The notes below the pieces were generated by a model, which had not been told where the DNA came from, made no database searches, and saw only the letters and a program-made list of their open reading frames with translations. From positions 434,001-498,000 of the forward strand of contig JADFUC010000090.1 in NCBI GenBank assembly GCA_019722365.1: a stretch of DNA of 64,000 nt. The letters run 5' to 3'. Below, in pieces: positions 50,474-63,084 of the stretch (position 1 is its first letter; each line of letters begins with the position of its first letter). Made by a program: the position numbers and the translations under genes. This DNA comes from Lithospermum erythrorhizon (taxonomy: Eukaryota; Streptophyta; Magnoliopsida; Boraginales; Boraginaceae).

Positions 50474-51164
50474 CTACATTATTGAGGATTTTTTTTCCGG
50501 GAGATATAAGTCAAATTCCTTTTGCGTCCCCTAAAACCCAAAAAGCCCAGGCCCTGGTAAGATTTTATGTTATCATAGCTTGGGTTTGGAGGCAATTGAA
50601 GAGCCTATCTAGTATCTGCCTATGCAAGAAGCTAATGGAGTTTTGTAGCACAAATAGAATAGCCAATAGGTGTTCTTAGTCTGGTTGAAACTTGAATATG
50701 ATAAGGAGTGTATGCCTAGGGAACAAGCCAAAAGATTCTTCCACGTGCTTACATCCTCATCGGATACCTTTTCCCCCACATTTATTTTATTACCGACAAG
50801 GTACAATATATCTATCTCCATGTCTTCTTCTAGCATTAGACTAAATAAATATTGTCCCCTCACCAAGTAGAGAGGTATTGTGTCTCCAAGACGAGGTAAC
50901 ATATCATTTAAATATAGTTGATGTTCATAATTATCATAAAAATATTTAGAGTTTCAATACATTTAATAAGATTTAGAGTTCGAGTGATGTATCTAGTTAT
51001 CGGTGAAGTTGTTTCACGCCAATAACAACCATCTCACCTCTAGTGACTAGTGAGTACAATTAAATTGAAATTTAGAAAATATTAATATTGCATGTTCAAT
51101 CTCGTTTCCAAGAATGAACAGTGTATTGGAAACATACAGTTTTGTGAGGTTCAAGAACAAATAA

Positions 51165-51245
51165 AATAATGAAACGCACACGCTGAGATTCGAACGTTGT
51201 GAGAGAGTCCCCATACTCCACCATGTGGGACACTCCATTTTCGCG
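51165..51245 (-). mobile_element. Possible tRNA-derived SINE head
   Basis: On the minus strand, TGGTGGAGTATGG resembles an RNA polymerase III A box. About 20 bases later GTTCGAATC exactly fits the B-box consensus. No complete cloverleaf folds by eye, so this is more likely a SINE head or tRNA relic than a tRNA gene. Confidence 0.3.
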
Positions 51246-51990
51246 GCAGATTGCAACTTAACCTAGATTAAGTATTTTTACACAATTCATGCTTGTGCGT
51301 TATACTAATCTTAATTTATCGTAAATGATAAAGAAATTTGCACATTATATTAGTAACTATTCTATAATGAAATTTTGGATAGTTATTTTTTTAAGTTGGT
51401 TATTAAAATTGGACACATATAATTATAGGATATACTTGAAACATCATAAAATATGACACAACTTCAATGACGTGAAAACTTTTTCCTTAAACATTATATA
51501 TGGGATAGAAAACACCATTTCCGTCGACTTAATTCTTAAACCAAATCAAACAAAACATTTTTTTACTAATATAATGATCTATTATATGAATTCCACTTTT
51601 AATTATTTCACATAATCCAAAGTATAATATTATTACTAAATTAATGTAAAAGTAATATATTTGAATATATTTATCACAAAATATTATAGAAAATATTATT
51701 AAATTTGAGATTAAAGTCTAAAAAATCACCATAGATAAATAATTTTTTAGGAATAAAGAGAGTATTTTTTAATAATTACAATAACTTATGCTTAAACTTG
51801 AGAAACATATGTTAAGATGCCATTTTTTGCAAATTTCACATCTTCTCCACTGTAATCAGACAACCATTTTCAGAACATAACAGTACTTGCATACACATAA
51901 GATCTCTCTCTCTCAAAGCATTACACTCTTAAAGAACACACAGTGAGTATGTAATAAAAGTCAACAAATGGATAAATCTGAATTAATACA

Positions 51991-54900
51991 ATGAAGATCA
52001 CTAGAATAAACCACGACCCTTTAAGCCAATCCACCTCTAAAGCTTCCTTAGACCCACTAAACCCCAAAAGACCACCTCGCCGGAAAATCAAGAGCTTGGA
52101 CGCCGGAGTGCGGCGCAAGAAGAGTGGAAGTAGGGTTGATGAAGGTGGTCAGAGGCTGAGTAAGCCGGAGACACCCCTTTTGAAGTGGAAGTTTCATGAA
52201 GAAGATGGTAGTGGTGGTGGTGGTGGCCGGAAAGTGAGGGATTTGGTGTTGGTCAGGAAACTTGGTGGTGTTTTGTGGAGGATGCAGCTGCCTGATGGGC
52301 CCACTAATGGCGGAGAAAACCAAGACTTTGAGGTTTAGTACTACCTTTGTCCCATAATATTGTCCACTTTGATTTTTAATGATTAAGGTTTACAAATTTT
52401 GTAGCCTTAATTGATATATGTAATTTTTCATTTGAGTCAAAGTATAGTATAGTTAGAAGACATAGTAATATAGTACCCAATTCACTCTTGGGTCAATTCG
52501 AAAACAATAAGGTTGCATACTATTGAAACACAAAGCACAATTATATGACAAATGATATTCACCAAACTCTCATCCGTATCATGAGAGGGTCAACTGATAT
52601 ATATAGGTGTTGTTACAGGAGTTCTAGTATAGGTATGATACAACTGATGATAGACTTCACAGCTAAGATAATTACAACCTAAAAATACAATATTATCACT
52701 AACAACTACCATATATATCTCTACCATGTGACGTATATTCAATACTAACTAATACATACTATGTGACCCCAGACCCCTTATCCTATTTAGTCGGGAGCTC
52801 TTCGCAAGCATTGAGTTTGTTGATATTGATGTTGGTTATATAAAAATATATGATAGTAGTTGACCCATTTTCCTGTTTTTGTTATTTTGTGATAGTATTT
52901 TCTGATAAAGTATATAATGAATGTGAAAAAAGTGATCTTGATCTAATGATTTGATTGGAATGTGTTGAATTAGTGTGGTGTAATTTGCTATTCTGGTATG
53001 TTAACAACTCTATGGTTAATACGGAGTATTTAATAAACATTGAACATATTATATTTGTTGGAGAAGAAAAGAAAGTACAATGAGCTTATGTTTGTTTGCT
53101 TTTTAATTTCATTCTGAAGTTGCTTTTTATGTTGGTTTAATGTTCGTATCTGATTCAGATGAACTATCATGACCATGCATTCAATTTGTTACTAACTGTA
53201 AATGTGTAGATGTTATTTTACATCTCAGATGTTAAGGATATGAATGAGAGTACACGAGCATGAAAATTGCTTAGTCGGTGTTGGAAAATTCAGAATTTGG
53301 CATGTTGGTTGTTTCTTCTTGCAGAATGGAGAAATTAACAACGTGGCAGTCCCGATCCATGGTGCCCACTTTTGTAAAGCTCGTGTTTATCCAAGTAAGG
53401 AAGTTGAGCAGAGTCCTCGTTCTGTGTCTGGTATAATGAGTGGCATTTCGACCAAGGTATGATGAACTTCTTCCTACCATTATAACTGATACATTTGTCT
53501 TTCTTGAAAATCCAATACCAAATTACTTCGCCGTTAAGAAGCTTAGTTGTCTTTTTCTAAGTGTTTGTAGATTAAGAAAATGAAAAAAGTAGTCAAAGTT
53601 AAATTTGAAAATGTAGAATGACAATTAATTGAAAGCCCATATGTTGGATTGGATTGAAATAATTTAATAAAGAAAGAAATAGACAAAAAGGACATTGAAA
53701 ATGTAGAATTATAATTTTTTATGCTAGAAATACAAGTAATTTGAAACAAAAAAATTGGCCTAGAAAGAGAGTTAGAAATGAACGGAGGGAGTAAGTCATA
53801 ATGTGTCATTTCTTAAATGTAAAGAGATTCAAAATTTGACAATCAATATGGGAAGAAATGAGTAATATTTTTCCAAATCATACTCGATGGGCGCTTGCAA
53901 GTTGCAACTGATTTTGTACAATCAAACAAGGAAGAATTCAACCATATCATGGAAGTGGTAAAAAATGGTTCTCCTTTCTTGGGAGCATTCACATTCAAAT
54001 GCAGATGTCATAGTGTTTCTTTAACATTTATGGCTTTGTGTTACAATGGTAACTCATCTGAATTTTACTGAATATGAATTATCTATATTCTCTGTCTAGG
54101 TTGATCGATCATTAGGAAATTCATTTTCTGCAATGGAGGGAGCAACTAAGTGGGACCCTGTTAAGGCATCAGATGATATAAAGGAAACAAATGAAAAACA
54201 AAAGTTAGTTGATAAGCAAGAGAGGGCTGCTTCAGTGATATCTTCCCTTGAATCAGAACTGGTGGAGGCTCGGACCCGTATTCATGAACTTGAAACTGAG
54301 CGTCGATCTTCCAAGAAGAAACTAGAGCACTTTCTGAAGAAATTGAGTGAAGAAAAGGCCGCATGGCGAAGTAGAGAGCATGAAAAAGTACGATCGGTAC
54401 TTGATGATTTAAAATCCGACTTACACCGAGAAAGGAAGAATCGCCAGAGGTTAGAAATTGTCAACTCAAAGCTGGTGAACGAGTTGTCTGAAGCGAAATT
54501 GTCAGTGAAGAGGTATGTGCATGACTTTGAGAAAGAACGAAGGTCTAGGGAGTTAATAGAGGAAGTATGCGATGAATTAGCAAAAAAAATCAGTGAAGAC
54601 AAGGCTGAAATAGAGGATTTAAAAATAGAGCAAATGAGATTCCGAGAAGAAGTAGATGAAGAGCGGAAAATGCTACAGATGGCTGAGGTCTGGCGTGAGG
54701 ACCGAGTTCAGATGAAGCTTGTGGACGCAAAAGTTATTCTTGAAGATAAATTTTCCCAGATGAATTTGTTAATTTCTAATCTTGAATCATATTTGAGATT
54801 AAAAGGAATGGACCTAGGTGCTGAGGAGATAAGGAAAGCGGAGATGCTCCAACAAGCGGCTGGTGCTGTAAGTATTCAAGAAATCAGGGAATTTACTTAC

Positions 54901-55647
54901 GAACCACCAAATTTAGATGATATTTTGGAAGATGTGAATTACTGTGAATTTAGTGAAGGAGAGATCAAACCGAGTAATGCAGGCAGCCCCCCGAGCCCTA
55001 TCTCCAAAATTCATACACTCGGTCCTGAGGCGAAGGGATTTAACAAATATGGTCGGGGACATTCGTATGCTGATCCAAGTGATGATCTAGACGAAGACAG
55101 GAGGAGTGAGTGGGAAACTGTCACCCATGTTGAGGATGATGGTTCAAGTTGTACGTCTGGAGTCAGTAATCCATCAGTCCACAGAAGTCGCCAACACAAC
55201 AATGTGTCGAGAAGTGGATCAGAATGGGAAGGAGTGAATAGAGGTGAGGGGACACCTATCATTGATATCCGTGAAGTATGCTCAAAGGCAAATCGCCAAC
55301 AGAAGGTCTCAGCTATATCTAGGCTTTGGAGATCAAGCAATGGCGAAAATTGCAAAAGCATATCATTGGAAGGTGTCAAAGGAAGGCTATCAGATGGGAG
55401 GCTTTCCAGTGTTACTACCTATTCATCCACTGACCATGGTTCAGGTAAAGGCGATCTTATCCCTGCGGATATTGCAGGGCAATGGAACTCACCGGATTCT
55501 GCAAATTTGCATCTACATCGTGGGATGAAAGGGTGCATCGAGTGGCCGCGTAGCACACAAAAGAACAACTTGAAAGCAAGATTAATTGAAGCTGGGATGG
55601 GAAACCAGAAGATACAGCTGCGCCAAGTTTTGAAGCAGAAAATTTAG
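51991..55647 (+). CDS. BRANCHLESS TRICHOME-like coiled-coil protein (At1g50660/At3g20350 type)
   Basis: Three exons: 51991-52332, 53325-53456 and 54100-55647, all joined in phase 0, total 673 residues. The N-terminal exon is basic and Pro-rich (RPPRRKIK) and carries the family's short conserved block VRKLGGVLWRMQLPD near its end. Residues about 199-389 are a long heptad-rich coiled coil (SELVEARTRIHELETERRSS onward, to NLLISNLESYL). The tail is Ser/Gly-rich and disordered, with SRSGSEWEG and a basic C terminus. This architecture matches a family of plant coiled-coil proteins related to BRANCHLESS TRICHOME, a cytoskeleton-linked cell-shape regulator; the biochemical role of this subgroup is not established. 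The donor after exon 1 is GAG/GTTTAG, the acceptor of exon 3 CTGTCTAG/GTTG. A MITE lies in intron 2. The next gene downstream is OTU2, 987 bases away in the same direction. Confidence 0.88.
53523..53793. mobile_element. Stowaway-like MITE in intron 2 of the coiled-coil gene
   Basis: Left end TTACTTCGCCGTTAAGAAGC and right end AGAAATGAACGGAGGGAGTAA are inverted copies of each other. It lies wholly inside the intron 53457-54099 and does not affect the exons. Confidence 0.55.
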
Positions 55648-56633
55648 GGGAAAAGTTTTGAAGATATCATTGATGAGCTCTCATATGGTGATGTGTATGA
55701 ATAATAATAGTGTACCATATTTGGTTCTTAGTTTACTTGATGCCTGATGGTAATGGAAAAATGAATATCCAATATCCTTAGTATTGAAGAAAGAACCCCC
55801 CCCTCAACTCCTTTAAAATGTAATTTGATTAAAATATTTGTTTCTTGTCATGACTTCTAGTATTTGATTATCAATTTGTTAAAATTAATATGTTTTGCAT
55901 GGATTATTGTAACAACTTCATAATTTCGAAGAAAATAAAAATATGGTTTAGTTAATCTACATACTATGTGGATCACTCATTATCATCTAACTAAAATTTG
56001 TCCTAATATGGTCCTGATTATCATTTAACTAAAATTGGTCCTAATGGCTAATATGGTCCTGAAATGCCCTGCAATGGACTAATTAGTCCATGTATGTATG
56101 AGTATGATGTCCCAAAATGATTGCCCTCAAAAGATTCTTTGTGATATATACATACTTTTTTCTTGTGATAATATACATAATTGCCTTCATTTCAAAGCAA
56201 TCATTTATTGGTATGCAGATCTACAACTTCATACATATCTCATTTCTTGTTTCTTTTAGTTGAACTAGTTTTATTTATTTATTTATTTATCAATAAGTCT
56301 GTTTGATTCAGACAACATATTTTTATTGCATAAACCTTGAATTCTTGAATTTGGGTATGTAGTTCTTTCTGAAAAGCTTAAACCTTTGTAAGCTCAATGT
56401 TAAGGAAGTTAATTTTGTTTGTGTTTCATATTAATCCGGTTCAAGTGTTTGTCTATCATGATAAATGATCATTTTTCTGATGTTATTCTGTGAATTGATG
56501 AAATTTGATTGACTTTATTGAGGATGTTTGTGCATTTCTTGATTTTTTATAGAGGATATGCTAATTCTAGAAAGGAAAAAAGAGGGTAACTGATGTTTTG
56601 ATAATTCACAGGTACATATTTTTGTGAGGAGGT
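55648..56633. other. Spacer between coiled-coil and OTU2 genes
   Basis: Contains the 3' region of the first gene and the leader of the second. A probable acceptor (TTCACAG at about 56604-56610) just before the ATG suggests that the OTU2 leader carries an intron. Direct repeats of CTAAAATTGGTCCTAAT near 55990-56055 are noted. Confidence 0.45.
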
Positions 56634-59404
56634 ATGGAAGGTACAATAGTTAGGAGGGTAATTCAATCAGACAATAGTTGCCTCTTCAATGCTGTCGGGT
56701 AAAGCTCGGATTTTTTGGATGTTTGAACTTCAACATTTTTAGTGGATGCAATCTCATGTGATTTTTCTTATCTTCTTTAGGTATGTTATGGAACATAACA
56801 AAAGCAAAGCACCTGAGTTGAGACAGGTTAAGATTTAATCTAGTTTGCATTATGTAGGTTCTGATAAATCAAGTTGTTTTAATATGCGGCTTTCTCGTGC
56901 TTCTTTTGGTAGATTTGCTGGTATAGCTTTCCGCTACCTTATCTAGTTCAGATTAAATGATAAAAGTTTGATGAGGCAACCTATTATGCGATGCTGGCAT
57001 GTGATTTTCTATGAAGAGGCGATACTTTAGTATTGCTTTATATTATGATAGTTTGGGATTGCAGAAAGAATTTTGCCTTGTTATATCTATCTGTTCTGAG
57101 TGGCTAGAGGAGTTTATTTCACGCGATGCCAATCAACAAAAGAACAATATCCCCGATTTAGGATCTTAATTTATCTTGTGGACTAGAATAGTGAGTTCAA
57201 ATTACTAGTGGATGCTTGTATGATGTTGTTCAATAGGTACAACAAAAGGAGTCCACAGTTCATGTGATTTTTGCAAGTCTAGCATCTTCAGTAAACTACA
57301 TGTGTACTTAAAATGTCTATGATTTGGTGCCCTTAACTATGCTCTCCTTTCGCTTTACTTCAAATGTCTATGATTTGGTACCCTTAACTATGATTTCTTT
57401 CGTTATTCTCTGACAGCATTGTAAATTTGAAATCTTTAGGTGATAGCTGATACAGTGGCAAGTGATCCAGAAAAGTATTCTGAAGCAATCCTTGGGAAAG
57501 GGAACCAGGAATATTGTGCATGGATTCTGAACCCGGAGAAATGGGGCGGTATGTTTCCCTGAGAAATAAATCTTTCTGAGTTATCTTCAGGCTTATTAGT
57601 TTGAAGTTCGTGTAATCTCGCAATAGGATTTTTTTTCCAACTCCAGAAATATGATTATTTGCTATTGAAGCTACATAACGAAATTCAACCATGTTCTATA
57701 CACGGTCAATATAATGTTCACCTTATACATATCTGCATTGTTTCTTTCTCATGCATAGCTAAAGAAGAGAAGGTCCAACATTCACGGTTTAAGTTTTGTG
57801 CTAGTTACTTTTGGCGTGGACTCCGTGGAGATAGTTTTGTACTTCCCTAGTCCGGAAGAGATGAACAATATTGAATTAATTCAATTTTGTTACTGAAACT
57901 GATTTCGTCAATTGTGTTTATCGTTGTTTTAGATTTTATTTGAATGTTCATTACATTCATCTCTTGGCTGACCTCCACAAGTTAGCATTATGTTGCAAGT
58001 GAGTTATCGATATATATATATATGCTGAACTATAACTAATTTCTTTCTAAAGGTGCCATTGAGCTGTCAATTCTTGCTGACTACTATGGACGTGAAATTG
58101 CTGCTTATGACATTCAGACAACTAGATGTGATCTATATGGGCAGGTAATTATTAGAAGGAATGACTTATGTATATCTGCTCCTTAACTTGTAATTGCAAT
58201 TTCTGTACTGATGTCAAGCAGGGAAGGAATTATAATGAAAGAGCTATGCTGATTTATGATGGGCTACATTATGACGCTTTGGCGGTATGTTCTCTCTTAA
58301 ATTCTACGTACATTGATTTCGATCTTGTATGAGACATTACTATCTTTAACATTAGGCAAGACCAAATAATCAGCCTTATAATATTGGCATTGCTTATATT
58401 GTCTATGAATTTCTTGAAGCAGCATTGTTAGTGGAATCCTAGTTCTGTAAATGGGTGCTCTCACTATGATTTTCTTAAAGACGACTGAATGAATTTGGTA
58501 TTATATATACGACCCGTGAAAGTACATCGGTTTCTGACTCGGGCAAAGGAACTATTTCTTGTTCAACTTATTAACGCTTTTTTTCAAATGAGACTCCTGG
58601 TTGTATGTCTTCTCCACAGATGACTCCCTTTGAAGGAGCTCCAGAGGAGTTTGATCAGACCATATTTACAGTACAAAAGGATCGCACAATTGGACCAGTT
58701 GAGGCACTCGCTCTTAACTTGGCCAAAGACCAACAGAGGTAAGACATCAGTACTGAAGCAAATCTTTCATGAGCTTCCTCTGTAGTTTGAGAAAAAATTG
58801 CCTCTATTTTGAGATCTTGGTAGGAAAAAATAACAACAGGTTTTGTAAGTCAACTTATCTACTATGCAAACTTAAGAAGTGGTAAAATCGTAAGTGTCAG
58901 CATAATTATTCGCTATAAACTTTGCATCATCTGCCTGTTGTATGTTCATGTCTCTGGTATGAGTGGTATCTAGGATTGTTCATATACCATCTATCATAAA
59001 AACAAATGTTGCGAGAGGCTTGGTCGACAACAATTATCTTGCAAAAAAATATTTGTAATGACTGTAACTGATCCGAATCTTGTATATATCTTTTTATACC
59101 TGGTTCATCAATTGTTTAAACATTTGGATCGAGAGAATTTTGAAGTTTATCCTAACTATATATAAATGGCAGAAAAAGGAGCTTCACTGACACTGGTAAC
59201 TTCACTCTTCGCTGTGGTGTCTGCCAAATTGGAGTTGTGGGGCAAAAGGTTTGAACATTCCTTTTGTTCCTCATTTCTTGATTGTATCAGTTTCATACAT
59301 ATGTCATACATCTTAGTTAATGAAAGGAACATTATACATCCTTGTAGGAGGCTGTGGAGCATGCTCAAGCAACTGGCCATGTCAACTTTCAAGAATATAG
59401 ATGA
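56634..59404 (+). CDS. OTU-domain deubiquitinase, OTU2/YOD1 type
   Basis: Eight coding exons: 56634-56698, 56781-56826, 57440-57548, 58053-58144, 58222-58284, 58620-58738, 59173-59248 and 59348-59404; total 627 bases, 208 residues. All junctions are GT-AG and in frame. The OTU cysteine-protease core starts almost at once: [12 protein letters not shown] contains the catalytic Asp and Cys, and [11 protein letters not shown] the catalytic His. [20 protein letters not shown] lies between. The C terminus is a single zinc finger ([19 protein letters not shown] ... [10 protein letters not shown]), as in yeast OTU1 and human YOD1. These enzymes trim ubiquitin chains with CDC48/p97 in protein quality control. 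The length equals that of Arabidopsis OTU2 (At1g50670). The human-type UBX-like N-terminal domain is absent, as usual in plants. The gene looks intact. Confidence 0.93.
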
Positions 59405-59629
59405 CAGAACTAAAGAAGATGGACCACTTACTGTTGTTGCAAATTGTATCATTTGATTGTTGAAGAAAAATGTTATTATATTCAAAACTGAAATAAGAAT
59501 AGAAAAAAACATGCTCAAATCTAAATAAAGCTGAATTTTAGAAACTGTTCTTTTATTGTATTAGTCAAATATAGGCTGTAGGAAAATGACTGCATGCCTA
59601 TATTTGTTGGTGTTGAATAACTTGTATGA

Positions 59630-59650
59630 TTATTATTATTATTATTATTT
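59630..59650. repeat. (ATT)n microsatellite
   Basis: Seven consecutive ATT units in the 3' flank of the OTU2 gene. Confidence 0.9.
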
Positions 59651-59936
59651 GCTGAAAATTGAATAAAACATCTATCATTTTTTATTGTGTTGTTTAAAAG
59701 AAGCAAATTAAGTTATATATTCTCCACAAATTATGAAAGAAGCATTTCTAGTACTAGTGAGTCAGTCAGTTCATCCAAGACAATGTTGATGGAAATAATG
59801 CAGACAATAAGGTAGTTTTCTTGCACAATCTCCCTTTTCCATTGCCTTCAAATTAAGATCAATTTGTAAGAGTTCAATTTTTTTTTTTTAAATTAGTATT
59901 TGGTGAAGATTATATTAAATAATAATATGGTTAACG

Positions 59937-60050
59937 TACTTCATCCTTATTTTGATAATGTTTATTCAAATTAAAATATACTCCGTATTATATATGTCAA
60001 TTTTGTCTATTCAAATCAAAATTTCTCAATGTCACTATGTGGAAGGAGTA
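59937..60050. mobile_element. Short Stowaway-like MITE
   Basis: Left end TACTTCATCCTTATTTTGA and right end CACTATGTGGAAGGAGTA are imperfect inverted copies; about 114 bases. An internal TACTCCGTATTA palindrome-like word lies at 59980. Confidence 0.45.
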
Positions 60051-61577
60051 ATTTAGTAACATATTCTCAGGAGAAACCAAAGTGCTTATTCCAGAATATG
60101 AAGAACGTGCAAGCACGCCTTTCTAATAGCTAGTTATTACGGAGTAATTAGAAAGATCCAAAGACCTATCTATATCTCGTTAAATATTTTGAAAGCTCGA
60201 CTATAATTCCATTGATTCTTTAAGTATTATAAAGAATATCATCAAATAAAAAATCAAAGAGAAGGTTTTCTTAAATACTCATTTCATTTTAAAAAGACGG
60301 GTTCAGCTTTTAAATTTGATGATTTAACTTTTTTTAAAATTTGTTGATATCGACAACGAATCAAATTTAAACTGTGACAATCTTTTGAAGCATTTTAAAT
60401 AACTTATAGTTTCTTGATACCATCGTTGAGGCTGGAACTTGAAGACAAATCATTTAGCTCATCCTCATCGTCTAGTTTAAATAAAATGAAAGATGAAAAC
60501 AAGGTTTGCATTTGGATGATATTATCACACTAAAATTAAGCATGTTGCCTTAAGCAGCATCTCGATCTCGTCTTAGAATCTTGGCAAATTTGGAAGAGTT
60601 TTGATTAGTATGTTAAAACTAAAGCATCATATACAATTATACAAAATTTTCATAGTAGAAGTGTATTTTATTACTATTAGTCTATTAAAACATGTTTGGT
60701 TAATTTATTCATATATAAACTTTAAACTAAGTTAAAGTTTCTTAATGTGATCTTAATCCGGATCAAAGCCCCTATTGCGAATGATGTAATGGCACGTGTT
60801 AGACCAATACAAAGATGACACGTATACTTTGTTGGTATAAGATAATGACTAAATATTTAAACTACAAGCAATTGATGTGTAAATATATAGGTCTAATGGT
60901 CCAATTGATATACATTAGGATTTTCCCTTTAATTTAATTTCTGGATTACCATAGGATGGCAAATTGGCTAAATTATCAAAATGCTATACAGCGGAATTCC
61001 TTTTTATTACCAGAAAGTTTAATACCCACTCCAAATAAGGATTATTAAAACTTTGTTTCTAACACAAGTAGTAGTATTCTTGTTCATAAGAAATTAATAA
61101 ATTATAGTAAGAAAATACCAGTCACTTTCCTAACATCAAATAATACCCAAATGCAAGTCATTATGAAAATAGCCAAACACGCTTTTATTATTAGCACATG
61201 CATGTATTCAAATATAATTTGAGAATAGGTATACGTATTTCATGAACAAATTGTGGAGGAGTTCCTAAGAACTCTTAATTATTTTGTTTGTTCACTAATA
61301 CAGGTACGTACTTTTCCTCAATAAATGGAAAATACATTGATCAATATGCATTATTTTATCCATACGTTGAACCAAGAGTCTATTATATATTGAAACTTAC
61401 AACATTTAAATACTTTAATAGTATTAAAAAAAATTATGGCACGGAACTTAATATCTTGCGGTACTTTATAGGGATGAAAAGCGACCAAATTCAAATGCTT
61501 ATGTAATTAATCACTTCCCTAGGAAATTAGTATAAATCATAATCGTCATCATTCTAATCTTTATGTTTTAGCTCAGT

Positions 61578-61585
61578 TATAAATA
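61578..61585 (+). promoter_or_regulatory. Candidate TATA box of the S40-like gene
   Basis: TATAAATA about 260 bases before the first recognisable coding sequence at 61845. Inferred from position. Confidence 0.35.
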
Positions 61586-61836
61586 TAAGACAAAGATATC
61601 ATCTTCTATCATTAGTTCTCTCATATGTCATCAAGTTTTATATATTTCTAGTTCTCGTATCTATTTTCCATTGCACACTTGAATTTTCATTATGCTTCTT
61701 GTTTCCACATAAAAAATAAATTGATACATCAAGAACTCACTAAGAAATAAGTATTGGAATTAGATTCAAAGTATCTTCTGATAATTTTCTGGCCAATTTT
61801 GGGAAAAAAGGGATGTCTCAATTGAAGCAATCATAA

Positions 61837-62333
61837 TTTGATGAAGAATTCTGCAAGAAGAAGATGTATGGTGTTTCAAAGACCCAAGGAATCCGTTTAA
61901 GTCAAAACCCACTTCAAAATATTCATCAAGTTTACTCATACATTTGCCTAGTGCAGCAAAAATGATACCAAGGTCTAATAGCAACATTTTTCATCAAGAA
62001 CAAAAAATTGTTCAACATTCAGCTCCTGTGGCAATACCGGATTGGTCAAAGATCTACGGGAGTCCGAAGACGCCGCCAGGGTCGTCTAAGATTGATTCAT
62101 GGAGGCAGCATGATGGTGGTTGGGATCATAGTAATAACGACGACGATGAAGATGAAGAAGAAGATGGCGGGTGAGCATGGTGCCACCACACGAAATCTTG
62201 ATCGATACAGGTTTTCTGCAAGGAGCAGATTAATTCATTTTCTATGTGTGAAGGAGTTGGGAGGACTCTTAAAGGAAAAGATCTAAGCAGGGTAAGAAAT
62301 GATGTTTTAGCCAAAACAGGATTTCTTGAATAA
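61837..62333 (+). pseudogene. S40 / DUF584 senescence-regulator gene with shifted frames
   Basis: The S40 family of small plant proteins is recognised from its three blocks, each in a different place or frame. QEEDVW ... SAAKMIPRSNSN ... SAPVAIPDWSKIYG is in one frame (61845-62171, ends DEEEDGG then TGA). The diagnostic VPPHEIL is in a second frame (about 62171-62200). The C-terminal block [20 protein letters not shown] ... KTGFLE with stop TAA at 62331-62333 is back in the first frame (from 62220). A DEEF start just before 61849 lies in yet another frame. Each step corresponds to one missing base. Known members are nuclear and are linked to leaf senescence and stress responses. With the present sequence only a truncated protein can be made. 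Whether this reflects real decay or sequencing deletions cannot be told here. Confidence 0.8.
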
Positions 62334-62339
62334 ATATAC

Positions 62340-63084
62340 AATTTATTTGTATACTCATGATGTTAGATGGTGAGTAAGTTTACCAATATGATGATTGGCA
62401 ATGTATAATCCAAAATTTGGTCATAGTGGATTAATTATATTATGATCATATGTTATATTTTCATGAATATTTGGATGTTCATTTTATCTCTTTTTCTGTT
62501 TTAGTTTAGGATTTCTTCTATGTTTATTTATAGCCTTCTGTTTTAATGTGCCAATAACCATAGTGCTTTCTGCTTATTCAGATGACTTAATCTACAATAA
62601 CCCAAAAAAAAGTGTGGGCATATATGGTTATGTTTAAGGCCAGGCTTCAAATCATTCTTATTTAATTTCCACTCATCTTTGTTCAGGGTGAGCATCGAAC
62701 TATGTACATATTATTATTATATATTATTGATATTATTGTATTGAATATATTATTTTCAAAAATTTTAGGTCAACAATAATATTAACAATATATAATAATA
62801 TCTCTAATAAATATCAATCATTAAGTCTTATATAAGCCTATCGACATTACAATCACTGATTCCATCTACTATGTATAGTACTTATATGAGTTATAGAGAA
62901 GTCATCAATTGGATTAAAATAAAAGAAACATGAATCATTAATTGAAAACAATGTTGCATATTTAGTGCAATAAAATCGAGTTTGACCCTTTAGTGCAATG
63001 AAATCAGATGTCTCTATTTAAATAAAAGTATGATCCGTTTGTTATAATTTTTAAATATAATATCAGAAATCACAAGAATATACA
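62340..63084. other. Intergenic
   Basis: AT-rich, with ATT-rich stretches near 62710-62740. No feature seen. Confidence 0.6.

Larger units (their letters stand above)
48180..51990. other. Intergenic, repeat-derived
   Basis: 48190-49400 looks like old retroelement sequence (AATAGGCAGTATCGTCTCAC and a long AT-rich tail) with no ORF. 49910-50240 has repeated GGCTCGGCTCG/GAGTCG words. The last 100 bases carry a CT-rich tract (GATCTCTCTCTCTC near 51902) that probably belongs to the leader of the next gene. Confidence 0.4.
59405..61577. other. Intergenic
   Basis: AT-rich with one MITE and a microsatellite, listed separately. The ORF at 61288-61506 has a non-ATG start and no motif. No gene is supported. 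Confidence 0.55.

Noticed and set aside
54161..55379. Minus-strand ORFs across the coiled-coil gene
   Set aside because: They are shadows of the highly charged coiled-coil coding sequence on the plus strand.
59166..59456. 96-codon ORF overlapping OTU2 exons 7 and 8
   Set aside because: It reads through an intron in another frame; the spliced frame encodes the conserved zinc finger.
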